Positions 13,701 to 28,704 are shown, counted from the first letter of the stretch. The stretch: 64,000 bases of DNA from Paralichthys olivaceus (GCF_024713975.1 NC_091094.1:22592501-22656500); one strand, 5' to 3'. Notes: generated from the letters alone by a model not told the origin. Program-made: numbers and translations.

Positions 13701-13890
13701 GAAACACAAAGAAAACGGACATTTACAGAATCATCACCTATGTACCTGATGTGATCGTGTGCAGGTGCAGCAGTTTGTGTGCCAGGTGAACGGACAGTGT
13801 GTCCTCGACCTGGACTACAGGACCATGACCAGACTGGTGATGACTGGACCTCGCATTGTTGTACTGGAAGTGATGGAACCACTGGAATGA
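10764..13890 (+). CDS. deptor: DEPTOR-like protein (DEP-DEP-PDZ)
   Basis: Nine coding exons: 10764-10846, 10986-11164, 11277-11400, 11910-12088, 12282-12497, 12573-12710, 12806-12876, 13575-13679, 13765-13890, giving 406 aa (human DEPTOR 409). DEP1 (about residues 28-125) has RTYPNCFVAQELIDWL; DEP2 (about 140-215) has FPGCQLIDWLLQNGEAESR and ends in FRRRRRLSELLNE; the C-terminal PDZ (about 331-406) has GDPLGWGFVVRG and AVDHGSPAAAAGVK. The family inhibits mTORC1 and mTORC2 by binding mTOR through the PDZ half. Intron 6 has a GC donor (GCAAGT). The linker lacks human-type SSGYFS. Since the rest of this block matches human chromosome 20 whereas human DEPTOR is on chromosome 8, this may be a second DEPTOR lost in mammals (inference). 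Confidence 0.92.
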
Positions 13891-14105
13891 CAACAACTCG
13901 TCATCACCTCTGATTCTTTTGGCATCAGCTGGATTTTAAATGTCATGTTGTTGAACAGATTTCTGAGGGGGCAGAGGTCATGAGCCCATTGACGGAAAAC
14001 AAACAAATCAGAGAAATGTTTATCGGAGCAAGATTGAACAGTGCAAATGGTTGTGTTTTTACGATCCTGAATGAGCGAACAATAATGTATGTTTTTATAA
14101 CAGAA

Positions 14106-14111
14106 AATAAA
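14106..14111 (+). terminator. poly(A) signal of the DEPTOR-like gene
   Basis: AATAAA 216 nt after the stop codon and only about 100-150 bp before the likely adnp transcription start. The two genes are packed tail to head. Confidence 0.6.
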
Positions 14112-14199
14112 GCATTGTAGTAAGAGAACCGCAATGAATACAAACTTTTGGCCCTTCATCCTGCGCTCCCGGCTCCCTGCTACGACTTCCGTCTTTATG

Positions 14200-14592
14200 T
14201 CGTCGCCATTTTGGATTGAGAGTTGGCTCACTTGTGTTAGACAGTGTTAGCTAGCAGGCTGGCCTGACCAAGCGCCAGGAGTGCTCGGAGGACATCGGGT
14301 GCCGGGTGGTGCCGTGGCTGTGTCCACTGTCGGAGTTTACTGTTTCTCGTGACACGTGCATCGCTCTGCGCCGGCTTTTGTCCCTTCAGCTAGCTAGCAG
14401 CAAAGCAGATGTGACAGCTAACTAGCTAGCGTGGTTAGCTAGCCAGTCGTGGCGCTGTAGAGAGCATCAGCACCGGCTCCGAGGAGAGCGAGCATCCAGC
14501 CTGCACGTCCACGATCAGCCTCTCAACACCTCCGTTCACCATTTATGTAGCGAGGCGACCCGTGTGAAGCTAGTCTTCATACGTGCAGAGAG
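14200..14592 (+). promoter_or_regulatory. adnp promoter and non-coding first exon
   Basis: CpG-rich stretch with a YY1-type CGCCATTTTGG at about 14205-14215 and several GCTAGC phrases. It ends at a canonical donor, AGAG|GTGAGT, after 14592. The coding part begins in the next exon at about 15103, so this is most simply the 5' UTR exon of adnp. The exact start site cannot be read. Confidence 0.6.
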
Positions 14593-15106
14593 GTGAGTGA
14601 GACGCATCCACAGATCTATGTGAAGATGGAGAAATAAATGCCATGCATCGCTAGTTGCTAAGTAGGTGGCCAACTGCGGGCAACGGGGCTAAGTTAGGCT
14701 AGCACAGTTAGGCTAGCACACAAAGCAAAACACAGCATGGTCTGTAGAAGTCTCATTCCGGTGATCACTAGACACGATGGAGCAGCACAGGTCGTAGATC
14801 TGCTCCGTGATCCAGTACCATTGGTCAAATGCAGTAATGCCATCAGCGTGGAAGGATAGCGTGAAGCATGTTTACTGAGACAGCACCGGGCCCCGGGACA
14901 AACCAGAGCTGAGATCATAGATGATCATATTTATCATAATGAGCACATTTACTGACAGTGGTTTAATGAATGGAGAAAAGTCTTGAGAGCCCGTTTCACC
15001 CTCTTATGATGTTAGTGTGTGAACTGTGTCATGTTCTGTTGAATTGCATTTAAAGCGTCATTGGAGCCCAACTCTGACTAAGCTGTGTTATTGTTTTTCA
15101 AGAGAG

Positions 15107-18003
15107 ATGTATCAGCTCCCAGTAAATAACCTCACCAGAATCAGGAGAGCGAGAAAACAAGTGAAGAAAGCACTCGGAGACATTGGACTGGAGTTCTGCA
15201 AGGAGGCTGCAGAGGTGAGTATGTTTTACCAAGGTGATTCATGTTGGAGAAGCTCTAAAAGTGAATTGAGGATCATTACCTTTAAAGAAGCTTATATATG
15301 ATTACCGTTAAGTTTAAAGGTGAGAGGGTTCAATTTTAATCTCTGGAGTTTCTATGCCAACTGAGGAGAATTTGTAAAAAAAACCCAGTGTAAGATAAGT
15401 GTTGTTTGATGTAAAACAATACACTTTGCACATATTGACTATACTTTGACTCACTGAGATTAACAATTGTGTGTTAATCTTTACATTTTAATTACACAGG
15501 AGTTCAAAGAGTTTTGCCCTAATGAGCAGTTTGTAAAGGGCAGTCTCTGCCTTGATATCTGCGGATGGGATCCATCATATTCTAAAACACAGGTAAATAT
15601 CATTTTTGTTCTCCAAAATGTTTTTAAGTTGTTACTCACAAATCCATGTATTAATGATATGATTTTGTTCCCCTGATGTCTTGTTAGGAATACAGGTCAA
15701 AGCCATTTTGCTGCACAGAGTGCCCGTTTTCTTCCAAGTACTACTCAGGCTACAAGAATCACTTCCGCAATGTACACAGGAAAAGCTTTGACAATAAGAT
15801 TCTGCTCAACTGCCCATACTGCTCATTCACCGCAAGCAAGAGAACTTTGGAGACGCATGTTAAAATATTCCATCTACCCAGTTCAGCACGGCAGAGCATT
15901 GGGAGCACACAGAGAACTGCACTGCAGAAGACGAACAAAACGTATCTTGATAGAATCAGACAGGGAGATGGTGTCGAGAGAGCAATGTACTTTTGCAAAA
16001 AATGCTCTTTCCGGGACAGTCTGTACAATGTTGTGAGAAGGCACATCTATAGGGAACATTTTCAGCATATTGTCTCACCATATCTTGGAATAGTTTCAGA
16101 ATCGTCTGTCAAAAATGGTGCAAGCTCTGTCAATGGTAACAACATCCTCTGTAAACGCTGCCAATTTTCCACTCGTAACTACGAGGCTCTAGTACAGCAT
16201 GTTATAGAGTACCACGAGCGCATTGGTGCTCAGGTAACCACTATGATTGGACATGCTAACATTGTTGTCTCCAGGTCCCAGACCCTACCAGCTCCATCTA
16301 TGATCATTAACAGGGGCCACACAATTAGAGCTGAATCAACAGCACAACCAGTTATAGGATATTTGAAGCCAGTGGCCCCTGTTGTTAAAAATCAGGCACC
16401 CATTGCAGCCAAACAGATGCGGGCCACAGTTGCTTGCAACAACACTGTGACTGAAACTAATGCCGGTGGTGTATGCACAGCCCAGACACAGAAGTGGAAG
16501 ATATGCACAGTTTGCAATGAGCTTTTCCCTGAAAACCTTTACAGTGCTCACTTTGAAAGTGCACACAAGGCAAAGAGAGTGTGGGCACTGGCTAAATACA
16601 TCATGAAAATCCACAACTTCACTAGTAAGTGTTTGCTTTGCAACCGCTACCTGCCCAGTGACACTCTACTCAACCACATGCTAATTCACGGACTCACTTG
16701 TCCCCAGTGCCACTCAGCTTTTCACAGTGTTGAGAAAATCATGGAACACAAGGCTCAGACTCACCCCGATGACTTTGTGGGACCCCCGGGTGCATCGCCG
16801 CTAACCTTCGATCTCACTATTAAACAAGACAAGTCCTGTAATGTTCAGCTTGTGGTTCTCACATTTAACATGAAGGAGTCTATCAATGGTCAAGATCAGT
16901 CGGCACCTGCTCAGAATAGTGTTCCACCTCCTGTCAAAGTAACCACTCAAAGAATGATTGAGAACAAAAGTGAACAGCTCAGTCGAGGTTTATCTTCAAC
17001 AAAAAGTGAAGTACGTAAGACGCTATGTCCGCTGTGTTTCACCATCCTCAAAGGTCCAATCTCTGATGCTTTGGCCATGCATTTGAGGGAGAGGCACCAA
17101 GTGCTCCAAACAATGCATCCTGTTGAGAAAAAGATGACATACAAGTGCATTCATTGCTTAGGAGTGTACACTAGTAACATGGTGGCCTCCACAATAACAC
17201 TGCATCTTGTGCAGTGCAGAGCAGTTGGAAGGAACCAGGCAAGCCAAGGCTTCAAGTCGGCCTTGACGCTTAACTCGTCTGGGGCTGGCTTTCTCAAGAG
17301 GCAGCCACCAGTACAGGCCACATCCAATCCCAAGAGGTTAAAGCTAAGTAAGGACGCAAGGATTTCCTCAACAGCCATCGGAAATCAAGCTGAATCTGAT
17401 GGTCTTGCACTGGATCCAAGAAGCTATGAGCACAAGACATATGAAGCCAGGAAAGATTTCCTAACAGCCTACTTCAACCGTCAACCATACCTTTCTGCTC
17501 AGGAAGAGGAAAAGCTCTCTGCAAGTCTGTGGCTGTGGAAATCCGATATTTCTAGTCACTTTGTAACCAAGCAAAGGATGTGTGAGAAACACTGTGAGAC
17601 CAAGCAGGTGTCTGTGCTGCTTGGCTTTGACATGCAGGCACTCAAGAAAGTTAACCATGAGATGATCTTTGAGGAGAGCAAACTCGTGGGCACCTCGGTG
17701 GGCAGACCTGGAGGCCTGAAGTCTGGCACTCCAAGCACACACCAAAACAAGCAGTGTGAAACACTAAACTGTACCTTGAAACTTAGCACAAACACAGAGA
17801 CCATTTCTATTGACTCCGACAGTGAACCAGAAACCGAAGAGAGACCAGCTGAGAATGGAAATGTTGAAATGACCCGAGAAGAGAATGTAAAATCCCTGGA
17901 GCCTATAAACCTGACAGAACCTGTAAACACAGACGAGCCTTCCAGCGAGAAGGACGGTCCATTGCAAGATGGGAAAGCAAATGCTTGGATGACTTTCTGT
18001 TAG
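15107..18003 (+). CDS. adnp: ADNP-type zinc-finger homeodomain protein
   Basis: Coding exons 15107-15214, 15500-15592 and 15688-18003 give 838 aa. It opens MYQLPVNNL (human ADNP MFQLPVNNL). Nine C2H2-type fingers follow, among them [75 protein letters not shown] and [12 protein letters not shown] divergent homeodomain ([18 protein letters not shown] through [12 protein letters not shown], about residues 645-715) and an acidic tail complete it. ADNP is a nuclear chromatin regulator acting with CHD4 and HP1 in the ChAHP complex. The protein is shorter than human ADNP (1102 aa): the stretch before finger five that holds the NAPVSIPQ peptide in mammals is missing, and the tail is short. Teleosts have adnpa and adnpb; which one this is stays open. 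Confidence 0.95.
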
Positions 18004-18407
18004 TTTTCCTGCTTTGTGGTGTGCCTTGGTGGAGCAACAGTTCATGTTTAAAGGAGTGTATTAGCTAAGATGAGAGGACAAACTACAGACACTTAAATAT
18101 CAAATGATGTGTCACTAAAACTCTATTTCCACACATTAACCACGTTAGTGGTGGAAACAATGAAAGGACTGCATTATAGTGCATAAATATACAGCATATG
18201 TAAGTGACATTGTATATATTTGAGCCATTATTCTTTGTTAGTCTCTTCATGAAATCTGTGTTATTCACTGGTTATTCACAAGACTTAGGATGATATCAAC
18301 TTTACCTACTTCTATAGTTTTTTTTCTCGACTGACAAAGAACTGTAACATGTCGTCATTTCACATTTAGAAAGTGTAGAATATGCTTATTGCTTATGTAC
18401 ACATTTT

Positions 18408-18413
18408 AATAAA
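18408..18413 (+). terminator. adnp poly(A) signal
   Basis: AATAAA about 405 nt after the stop codon, followed by a second AATAAA-like hexamer about 15 nt on and a T-rich stretch. Confidence 0.6.
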
Positions 18414-18485
18414 TGTTTGTTTAATAAAAAATATATTCTTTTTTTTCTACACCAATCACTGTCTGACAATTATCTTTTGGGCCAG

Positions 18486-18540
18486 GTATTGTCCAAACTG
18501 ACCGCTGCTCAACGCATGATGCAGCGCAGCCTCAGTAAGT
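18486..18540 (+). repeat. tiny LINE reverse-transcriptase relic
   Basis: About 50 bp translate to VLSKLTAAQRMMQRSLS, which resembles the LTAAQRAMERAML phrase near the end of the reverse transcriptase of RTE/Jockey-like LINEs. The match is short and there is no flanking support. It could be an unassigned exon, since a GTAAGT follows. Confidence 0.3.
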
Positions 18541-18879
18541 AGAGCAGCAAAATAGTTTTTTATGATAGTTCTTAATGGAATTAATGCAAGATAAATAATG
18601 TAAGGTTACTATAAATGTAAATGTTTTGACATGTGTTCAGGGCACTGCAAGAGGAAGATTATATTGTTAGTAGAAAATGACATTTACTGATTGGATTTTA
18701 GGAACAAGAGTTAAATACTGCTTGCAGCTCATCCATGGTTATATCATTAAATGGAAATCTTTATTTATAAAGAGTGGTACTACAGTAGACTGCAGGTTTG
18801 CAGTGAGTCCATCCTCATTGGTCAGAGACACAAATAAAGCAGTGTCTTTCTTCAACCATTCTGGCGTCACTCCACGGGC

Positions 18880-19093
18880 CCCCTGACTTCCTGTTTGCCT
18901 CCGACGCTGATTGGCGCAGGAGCAGCGGGAGGGCGGGACTTCTGGCGGGTACAGTAGCAGAATTGGCCAACCGCCAGCGTGCATCAGCGCCAGTCTGCAG
19001 CCGCAACAATGTCCATATTGTGTCTGCAGGCTCACGTCCAGCGTTTAGTGACTCCATAGCTGCAGCCTCCCCGAGAACCAGCCCTGAGCAGCA
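18880..19093 (+). promoter_or_regulatory. bcl2l1 promoter and non-coding exon
   Basis: GC-rich stretch with two inverted CCAAT boxes (ATTGG near 18909 and 18961), ending at a good donor (GAGCAGCA|GTAAGT). The next exon seems to start near 19711 after a pyrimidine-rich acceptor and carries the bcl2l1 start codon, so this segment is probably its 5' UTR and promoter. Confidence 0.45.
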
Positions 19094-19830
19094 GTAAGTA
19101 CACATGTCAACCATCGAGCAGAGCCACGGATGCAGCTAGCGGGATTTTTCATGCGTTCCCCGTGCACTGTTAGTAAACAGCTAGTTAGCAGCAGAGGCTA
19201 AAGCTGGTTGTATCTACGTGACCTGCAGCTGTCAGCGAGGAGACGTTGCCATGTAAACGCACATATTTGGTTTAACGCACATCGGAGCGATTGAATGATC
19301 AGTTATTTGATTTCACAATGCTAACCCTGCAAGTCAGCTGGTAGCTCACGTTTGTTGGGAAATATTTGCCCCATGGTTTGGATCAGATGTTCTGATCATC
19401 CGAGTCCTCCTGTGGTTTCAGTTCATGTCTGCAGATCAGGGGGGAGTCTATTTTAGTTTAGATTTACTCATTATCATTGTATTCTAATGCAGTACGTGTA
19501 TTTGCACTAAAATATAATCTCACCAATGACAATGTGACTGATTGAAAATATGCAGATTGGATGAATTGCACATCTCTACCAACTCTCTTGGTAGAAATTC
19601 ATATATTACAGAAATGAATGGGAACCAGTGGGTGTTTACAGCAGCACAAGTTGCATCACGTGTCCTGACATGAACTAACATAACCTTCTCTCACCCCTGG
19701 CTGCTCCCAGACTGCTGCTGCGAGGAGAAGAGGCTCTAATGTGGCAGGCGACAGAGTGAGAGGAATGGCAGAAGAAAGTGTTGGATCTGACTAGGCTGGC
19801 TGTGTGTTGGAGCTTCACACTGTGGACATA

Positions 19831-21248
19831 ATGTCGTACAGCAACAGAGAGCTGGTGGAGTTCTTTATCAGTTACAGGCTGTCTCAGAGGAACTATCCCA
19901 CCTCTCTACTGAGGCCAGAGGATGCTGGTGGGAGGACTGAGGGAGACAATGCCACCTCGGCCGCCAGTAATGGCTTGCTGGTCAACTGCAGGGACAGGTG
20001 TGGTGAGCAGGGGATGCCACCCGTCACCCCGAGTGGTGGCGTGGAGGCCGTGAAGGCAGCTCTCCTAGACTCTGCTGAAGAGTTTGAGCTGCTGTTCACG
20101 CAAGCGTTCAGTGAAGTTTCCTTGCAGCTCGACATCACTCCTGACACAGCCTACCACAGCTTCAAGAATGTGATGGATGAGGTGTTCAAGGACGGAGTCA
20201 ACTGGGGACGTATAGTGGGCCTGTTTTCTTTTGGGGGTGTGCTGTGTGTGGAATGTGTGGAGAAGAATATGAGCGAGCTGGTCTCCCGCATTGCAGACTG
20301 GATGACCATGTACCTGGATGAGCGCATCAGTCCGTGGATCCAGAGCCAAGGAGGCTGGGTGAGTCTCCGGAGGGTGGACCCAACGTGCATCCTCATGTGT
20401 GACACAGACTGTGGGTGATCCAGAACCAATAAGAAGCAGATTGGGGTTTGGCCGTAATGTGACTCGCTCAATACAATCATTGTCAATATCATTCTGAAAT
20501 TCAGCATTTTAGTTATTAATTACAATCTTTCAGTTACAGCGAGGAGTGAGCTATCAAATGAAATTATTAGTGCCACAGCAAAGCCTGGCTTCCTGATACT
20601 TTACATACAAATGAACCCACATAAATTTTACACAGTGAAGTTTACAGATTTTAAATGTGGGGAAACAAAGATCACAGCTATGAGATCAGTACCATGCAGT
20701 GGCAGATTCTGTGGGTTGAGGGCCACTCAAACCGCTTTTCAGTACAGCTTTGCCGTTCACCCATTCACACACACAGAGTTCATCTGTGCTGCACTTCCTC
20801 TATCACACATCACTCATACACTGTCAGCGCAGCATTGGCTGTCAGGGTTCCACTGCAAAATAAAAAATACATTTGTCAGATTTAATTTTAAACAATTTCT
20901 GGATTATTTGCTTTTATTTACAATATGTAACAATGTGAGTAATATGTTCAGTTTATTATGTTTATTAGAAAAAAGGGAGAAAAGAATGGAAAACAACTAT
21001 ACACACCATTTAATGTGGATGGATAGGAACCTAAATATTGCCTCATAACAAAATTCTTCTCCCACTTATTGTTTATCTGCCTAAATCAAAATTCCTTTTG
21101 ATTCCAGGACTGCTTTGCTGAGATTTTCGGACAAGACGCGGCTGCAGGAGCGCGGAGATATCGTGAGACCGTGAGGAGAAGGCTGCTAGTTGGAGTGGGG
21201 GTGCTAACAGGAGTGCTGATCGCGATGCTCATCGCTAAGAGACAATAA
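19831..21248 (+). CDS. bcl2l1: Bcl-xL apoptosis inhibitor
   Basis: Two coding exons, 19831-20358 and 21108-21248, give 222 aa. BH4 is at the N-terminus (MSYSNRELVEFFISYRLSQR). A loop comes next, then BH3 (AALLDSAEEFELLF), BH1 (VNWGRIVGLFSFGGVLCVE), BH2 (WIQSQGGW joined across the intron to DCFAEIFG) and a C-terminal membrane anchor (LLVGVGVLTGVLIAMLIAK) ending in KRQ. The split of BH2 by the intron right after QGGW is the usual bcl2-family position. The protein sits on the mitochondrial outer membrane and holds BAX/BAK and BH3-only proteins in check. An upstream in-frame ATG at 19804 is rejected because the family starts at MSYSNREL. Nothing looks broken. Confidence 0.96.
20735..20865 (+). 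repeat. partial dispersed repeat in the bcl2l1 intron
   Basis: CCGTTCACCCATTCACACAC and the following CATCACTCATACACTGTCAG resemble the middle of the same fish element found at 9095-9285 and 53340-53590. Diverged and truncated. Confidence 0.4.
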
Positions 21249-21730
21249 AAGTGCTGCATATCGTTCACCACGGCACACCCTGTGTAACGCTACGCCAACA
21301 GAAATACAACTAAATAGTAAATGTTTACAAAAAGCCCAGTCTGCTCGTGCACTGACAGAATGTGGAAGGCTGAAGAAGTTTGTGAGAGTATCTATAACAT
21401 GTAGCTTGGTGAGCTCATATGCTTCCCACCCGCTTTGTCCTGTGTCTTTTATTGTTTTGAAAACAGAGCAGAGATTTTCACCTGTTACCGGCTGATAACT
21501 CCAGAGACTGGAAGTGCTTTAAATGAACCTGATAAGCTAAGAAACAATGGGAAAATGTAGAGCTGGATTGATGAGGCTGCCTTTTTTAAATGTTTTTCTT
21601 TGTGTGTTATCCAAGGACCAATTTTTAATACCTTGAAACTGACAGAATATGTAGGTTATATTTCCTTTTCACTGTGTAATGCTCAGCTCCCTTTGTTGGC
21701 CGTACTGGAGTTTAAGGCATGCTTCGAAAA

Positions 21731-21736
21731 AATAAA
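21731..21736 (+). terminator. bcl2l1 poly(A) signal
   Basis: AATAAATAAATA about 480 nt after the stop codon, in an otherwise featureless 3' UTR. Confidence 0.5.
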
Positions 21737-21749
21737 TAAATATATTTAT

Positions 21750-24685
21750 GTTTTTCTTGTGTATTTATTCCATTTTTTCTTTTATCGACTGTAAGCAATG
21801 TGACAAACATGCATCATCAATAAGTTGCTTGAAACCACTAAACTACAACAGTTTAGCTTTATCATCAGTCTGGAATAAAAAAAAACCTTATGTTTTTTAC
21901 AAGCACAGAGAAAACACATTTACAGTAAATGAATACAGGCCTGTGGTGGATCCTACTGGAGATGTACTGCATTATCACAATTGTCGAACAGGATCATTTC
22001 TGGGTCAAACTGTTAAAGAGATACTCACCACACCCACACATGAATGAATCAAGCATAAGTATATCTCAAACAGTTCAAAATACAATTCCACACCGACCTT
22101 ACTTTAAATACATTGTCTTCCACACATTATCAGGGCATGGAATGCAGAAAAACTCTTTATCACTAACATATATGTATACTATGGTGGAAGAGTCTGAAAA
22201 GTTGAGGTGTAACGTTCTCTATCAACCATGTAGATGGCAGTGGAAACCACACACATGCACATATATGTGTGTTTTCTATTTTCAGCAGAGCTCAGGCTTT
22301 TTCATCCTCAACAGTCATGTCAGTTGGGAAAAACATTAGCTGCAGTGTTGAGTTGTTACCATCTGGGGGCGCTTATAAACCAGAAATTTCCAAATAACAT
22401 TACTCACGCTGTAGGCCATGCATTTAGCTCTAACTTGTTTCTCACTGTGGGGATGACATGATGTAGATGTACGTCTGTCAGTCAGAAATACATCTGGTTC
22501 TTGTTGTTTAGCAATGATTTAAACATGAGTAGATGATCTGAGACAAAGATTCAAATCAGCTTGCTTCTCTGTTGTAAACTCTTCTGCTACAACTAAGCCC
22601 AGAAGTGGCTGAATGTGAGCAGAGACAAGCAGTGAGTTTGAGAGAAAAGGCCACTAACTGACGGCCGTGTGAGAGAACAGGAGCGGGCCTGTGGTCTCTA
22701 ATCTATCCTTGTCATTTGTTGCCATTTCCCCAGAGCAGAGCTGGCAGCTGCGGCAGATAAACAGCAGATAGAGACAGTTAAGGAAGAGGATAAATTATGG
22801 ACTCACTTGTCAACTAATATTGAATTTAGACATTTCATTTCTTAAATACTGCGTCTCGGGATGACTTTAAGAGATGCTACAAATGCATGGAGAGGAAAAT
22901 GAAGGAGCTACTCTGTTATACTGTGATTTAGGGTAAACCTTGGGTAGATGTGATAAACGGACTCTGATAGAAACCCCTCGTCTAACAATAGACAGGTCCT
23001 CACATGCCATCATCAGGCAGGTCCTGAGTGGGTAGTTGAATGGTTGACTGGTAATGAAATTAAAGAAGAGAAACTAAGAGGACATCACACACATGCGCGC
23101 GCACACACACTGATAATTTACAGATTTGTCTCAAGTGAAGTGTTCTGTGTGCCCACAGATTATGAAACGTGGATTCATTCAACCCAAACCCACAAATGTA
23201 GAGCCGCACCGATCCACCTACACTGTACAGTAACCATTTGTTGGCCTTCAGGTGATATATTAATTTGTTCATCATAGCTCTTCTGAGTGTCATGTCTGAA
23301 TACCTACAGTGCACACGGTGCCCCTCTCTGACTAACTGACAGGGAGTGTGAGAGCGGCAGTGCCAGCAGCAGGTGGATGGTTTGGCGTCTGTGGCCTCAG
23401 TGATAACTTATCAGTCGCTCCCCAGTCCTGAGTGAGCTACCCATGCCCTTCTGCTGCTGCTGCTCAACATAAAACGTTCACTGCACACACTGTACTGTAC
23501 ATACCTCAGGGCTGTGTTTACTGCATGGCTTTTATATCAAATGCTGAAAAAATAGATCTTGGTGGATGATACGTTTGATTCTTTTTTTCTTTGTTAAGAT
23601 TTCAGCTGCCTGTTTCTGTAAGGTATTGAGAACATTCCCCCAAAAGGTCAAATCTAATCAGTGATGAAGTTCGACCAATAAGAAATTGTTTTATCAGGTT
23701 CATTGACTGTGATACTGTGGATGTAGCACGATCACAGAAGCTCAACATGACTGAAAATGTCAGGCTGTAAAATTATCGCTAAAATGTGCTTGATAAAGCA
23801 TTTTCTGACGCATCATTACTAACTTACTATAGACTACCTAAGATCATCTAAAGTTACAGTAAATACAGTAAATAATGTTTTATATGTTTATACATTAGTA
23901 ATTATAAACCTGTGATATAATATAGATCTGACAGGAGCCATTCTCCTGCATTATAAACGCATTTGTTTTATATTCACTTTTATACTTTCACTTAAGTAAT
24001 ATTTTAAATGCAGGACTTTTACTTTAATTGGCATATTTTTTTTGCATTGTGGTATTTTTGCACAAGTTAGGATCTGAATACTTTAATTGTCTGTACCGAT
24101 CAGAACAGGGACATGAACACAGTTCACCTCAGGGCGTTAGAGCCCTTTCGAGTTTTCTCTCTTGTGTGTTTCAGAAGTAAAACCTCTCCTCCAGAGTTAT
24201 GATATATGTTTCGAAAAACGTCCGCTTGGCCTCTGACCTTTCAAGCGTGACATTTGAGTAGAAATTTTATTCGTGACAACCCCCCCCCCCCCCCACCCCC
24301 CCTACCCCTACCCCCGCGCAGCCTTCTCCTCGTGAGCAGATGAACACTGATGAGTAATAACAAATACAAACATGACCTTGTGTGTGCGGTTGAACTTGGA
24401 GCCCACTCGTTCACCCGCTGGCTGCTCTGATCTGAAAATACAACCAGGTGTAAGTGTTACACTTTAGTTGATTATTTGCCACCTCAGTGGAAAGGAGGAT
24501 TTGCATACCCGCTACGTACAATTACACTGTCAAAGTGGAGCTCTGACCTGTACAAAGAGACTATTATACCTGAGCAGGGAGGATAATAACACCACACAGG
24601 AGACTTTAACTGTGGTCGGTACCAATGAAGTGAAAATTCAAATGACTTTCAAAACAAAAGCCTTTATAACTCCAGCAGAATGAGT
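21750..24685. other. intergenic spacer between bcl2l1 and gata5
   Basis: The two genes converge here. No coding exon was recognised. Small features are an alternating CA/GC run near 23085-23110 and a cytosine-rich tract at 24280-24316. Mammalian GATA5 lies near mir-1-1 and mir-133a-2; I looked for both mature sequences on both strands by eye and did not see them. Confidence 0.5.
24280..24316. repeat. poly-C tract
   Basis: Cytosine run of about 20, then interrupted C blocks with CTACCC units. It reads G-rich on the other strand and could form G-quadruplex or i-motif structures; that is inference from composition. Confidence 0.8.
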
Positions 24686-24691
24686 CACACG

Positions 24692-24697
24692 TTTATT
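24692..24697 (-). terminator. gata5 poly(A) signal
   Basis: TTTATT on the + strand, that is AATAAA for gata5, about 350 nt after its stop codon. Confidence 0.5.
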
Positions 24698-25047
24698 AAT
24701 TTCTCCGCAAAGAATTCAACATAGTAATATCAATAAAGCAAAGACAAAACAGACCCACGACATCCCTAAACTAAAGCACTAATTTCACTTTATGAATAAT
24801 AAAAGAGACACAACATGGCTGTCAGATCAGACTTGTGATTGTATTTACAGCTGAGATAATGTGTTTACATGTGCAGCAAAGTGATTAACTACAAATCACT
24901 ACAAAATTATGTTTAATAGAATACAGTGAAAATATACAGAAAACTCCGTTCAGGGGGCATATCAGCCTAGAAACACATATGTACAATACCACGCTAATAG
25001 GTACCAGGCAGGTGCACTGATTCCTGGATGTATGACGGTTCGTTGTT

Positions 25048-27057
<2,010 letters not shown>

Positions 27058-28704
27058 ACTGACAGGGAGAGAACATGGTACAGGTGTAAGAAACCAATGG
27101 CACCTTTTCTGTCAAATGCATAATGTAAGGATCATATAGATGTTTTTGTCACGCTGGAAAAGAATCGTGTGACCAAAAGGCCACAGAAAGTCACAACTTT
27201 GTGATTTACAGTAACTTTGATTGAAGCAGACACGTTATCACTTCAAAACAACCTGTGAGGTTATCAAGGATGAGATCTCTCGACTGTAGGTTTCTTCAAA
27301 CTTCCTTTTCTAGGATCCTCTTTTGACTGTGGCTGAAAGTTAAAAAAAACTCTAAATATACGGGTCTATAAATGTTTTGATGCAGCCAATGACCAGGCAG
27401 TTACTGAGTGGCCTTTCTACAATAGGTGTGTCAAAATGCAACAGATACAGATATAAATATGTATATACGCCCTCACGGAGGCTCTGCCGGGTGGACAAAC
27501 AGAAACAAACTATAGAATAAAAGACAACAAAAAAGCCTGAAGTTGCCAGCAGATAAAGTGAGAGTGTTAACGACACCTCTCTCACACACCATTGTCACAC
27601 CAGTCTTCTAAATGTGTGACGTGTGTGCTGTGTTTTAATGAACTAATTGTTCAGTGGTGGTGTGTTTAATTTTACAGGGCATAAGAAGTATTGTAACACA
27701 AAAATTATTCTTGAGGCGATAATAAAGCATGAAAATCAAACATAAAAAGCACATTTGCTGTCCTTTATAAAAGTAATAGGTGTAATAGAGATATATAATA
27801 GCTCAGGGTGGTAGAAGTGTTTAATGGGAACTTCAGAAGCAGACAAGGCCACTGTCATTCCATATCTTTAGAGGAAAAAGATGCGGCTCATTGTGTCTGA
27901 TAACGTGTGAGAAAATCTGATAGACAGCATTATAGTAATGCTAAATATATCCAGCTCCACTGATACAACATGAAGCTAATCTCATCTGATTAATAGAAAT
28001 CTGTTAAATAGGAAATAAGAGCCATGTGAAAACACAGCAGCAGAGCGAGGCAGCAATGTTGAGCTGATGTTTCCAAAGAATACTGTTCTGAGAAACTAAG
28101 AAATCAAAACAAAGACTTTGATTATACATGTGTTTATTTATGATGTATTGTAAGGTGTCCTTGGGTGTCTAGAATGGCACTGTGAAATAAAATGGATTCT
28201 TATTATTTTTATTATTCATCATATTAAGATTTAGATAATTTTCAAACTAATTCTCAGACAAAAGCATCACAAAGAAACATTTTGAATTAATTTGAAGTGA
28301 ATTGCTGTTGTGCAAATAAAAATTAATTTAACATTTCACTGCAAAACATCTAAAACCATAATAGTACTCTGTCCAAATTAAATGAATCACTCTTTGCTAA
28401 AGACCAATGGAAATATTTTCGAGAGAAAAAAATGTAATAATAGAAATTAATAAATATTTGAATGATTTATTGAAGTTTAAGCGAATGAAGGAAACAAAAT
28501 TTCCATCATTCCCAAAACCAAACTCCTCAGTCCTCATCTCCCTACAAGTCAGTTAATCAAGCAACAAATGGCCTGAAGAGATATTAAAAAGTCTCAAATG
28601 CGCAACTGTGTTTTCATAAGCCAGATATATTTTAGCCAGATGCATGGTGTTCACTGTATAATCCTGAGACCAACAGGAGACAAACAGCGTAAGGGGTCAC
28701 CTAC

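Noticed and set aside
17151-18045. Antisense frames of up to 124 codons in the last adnp exon
   Set aside because: Overlap a well-supported coding exon and have no recognisable features.
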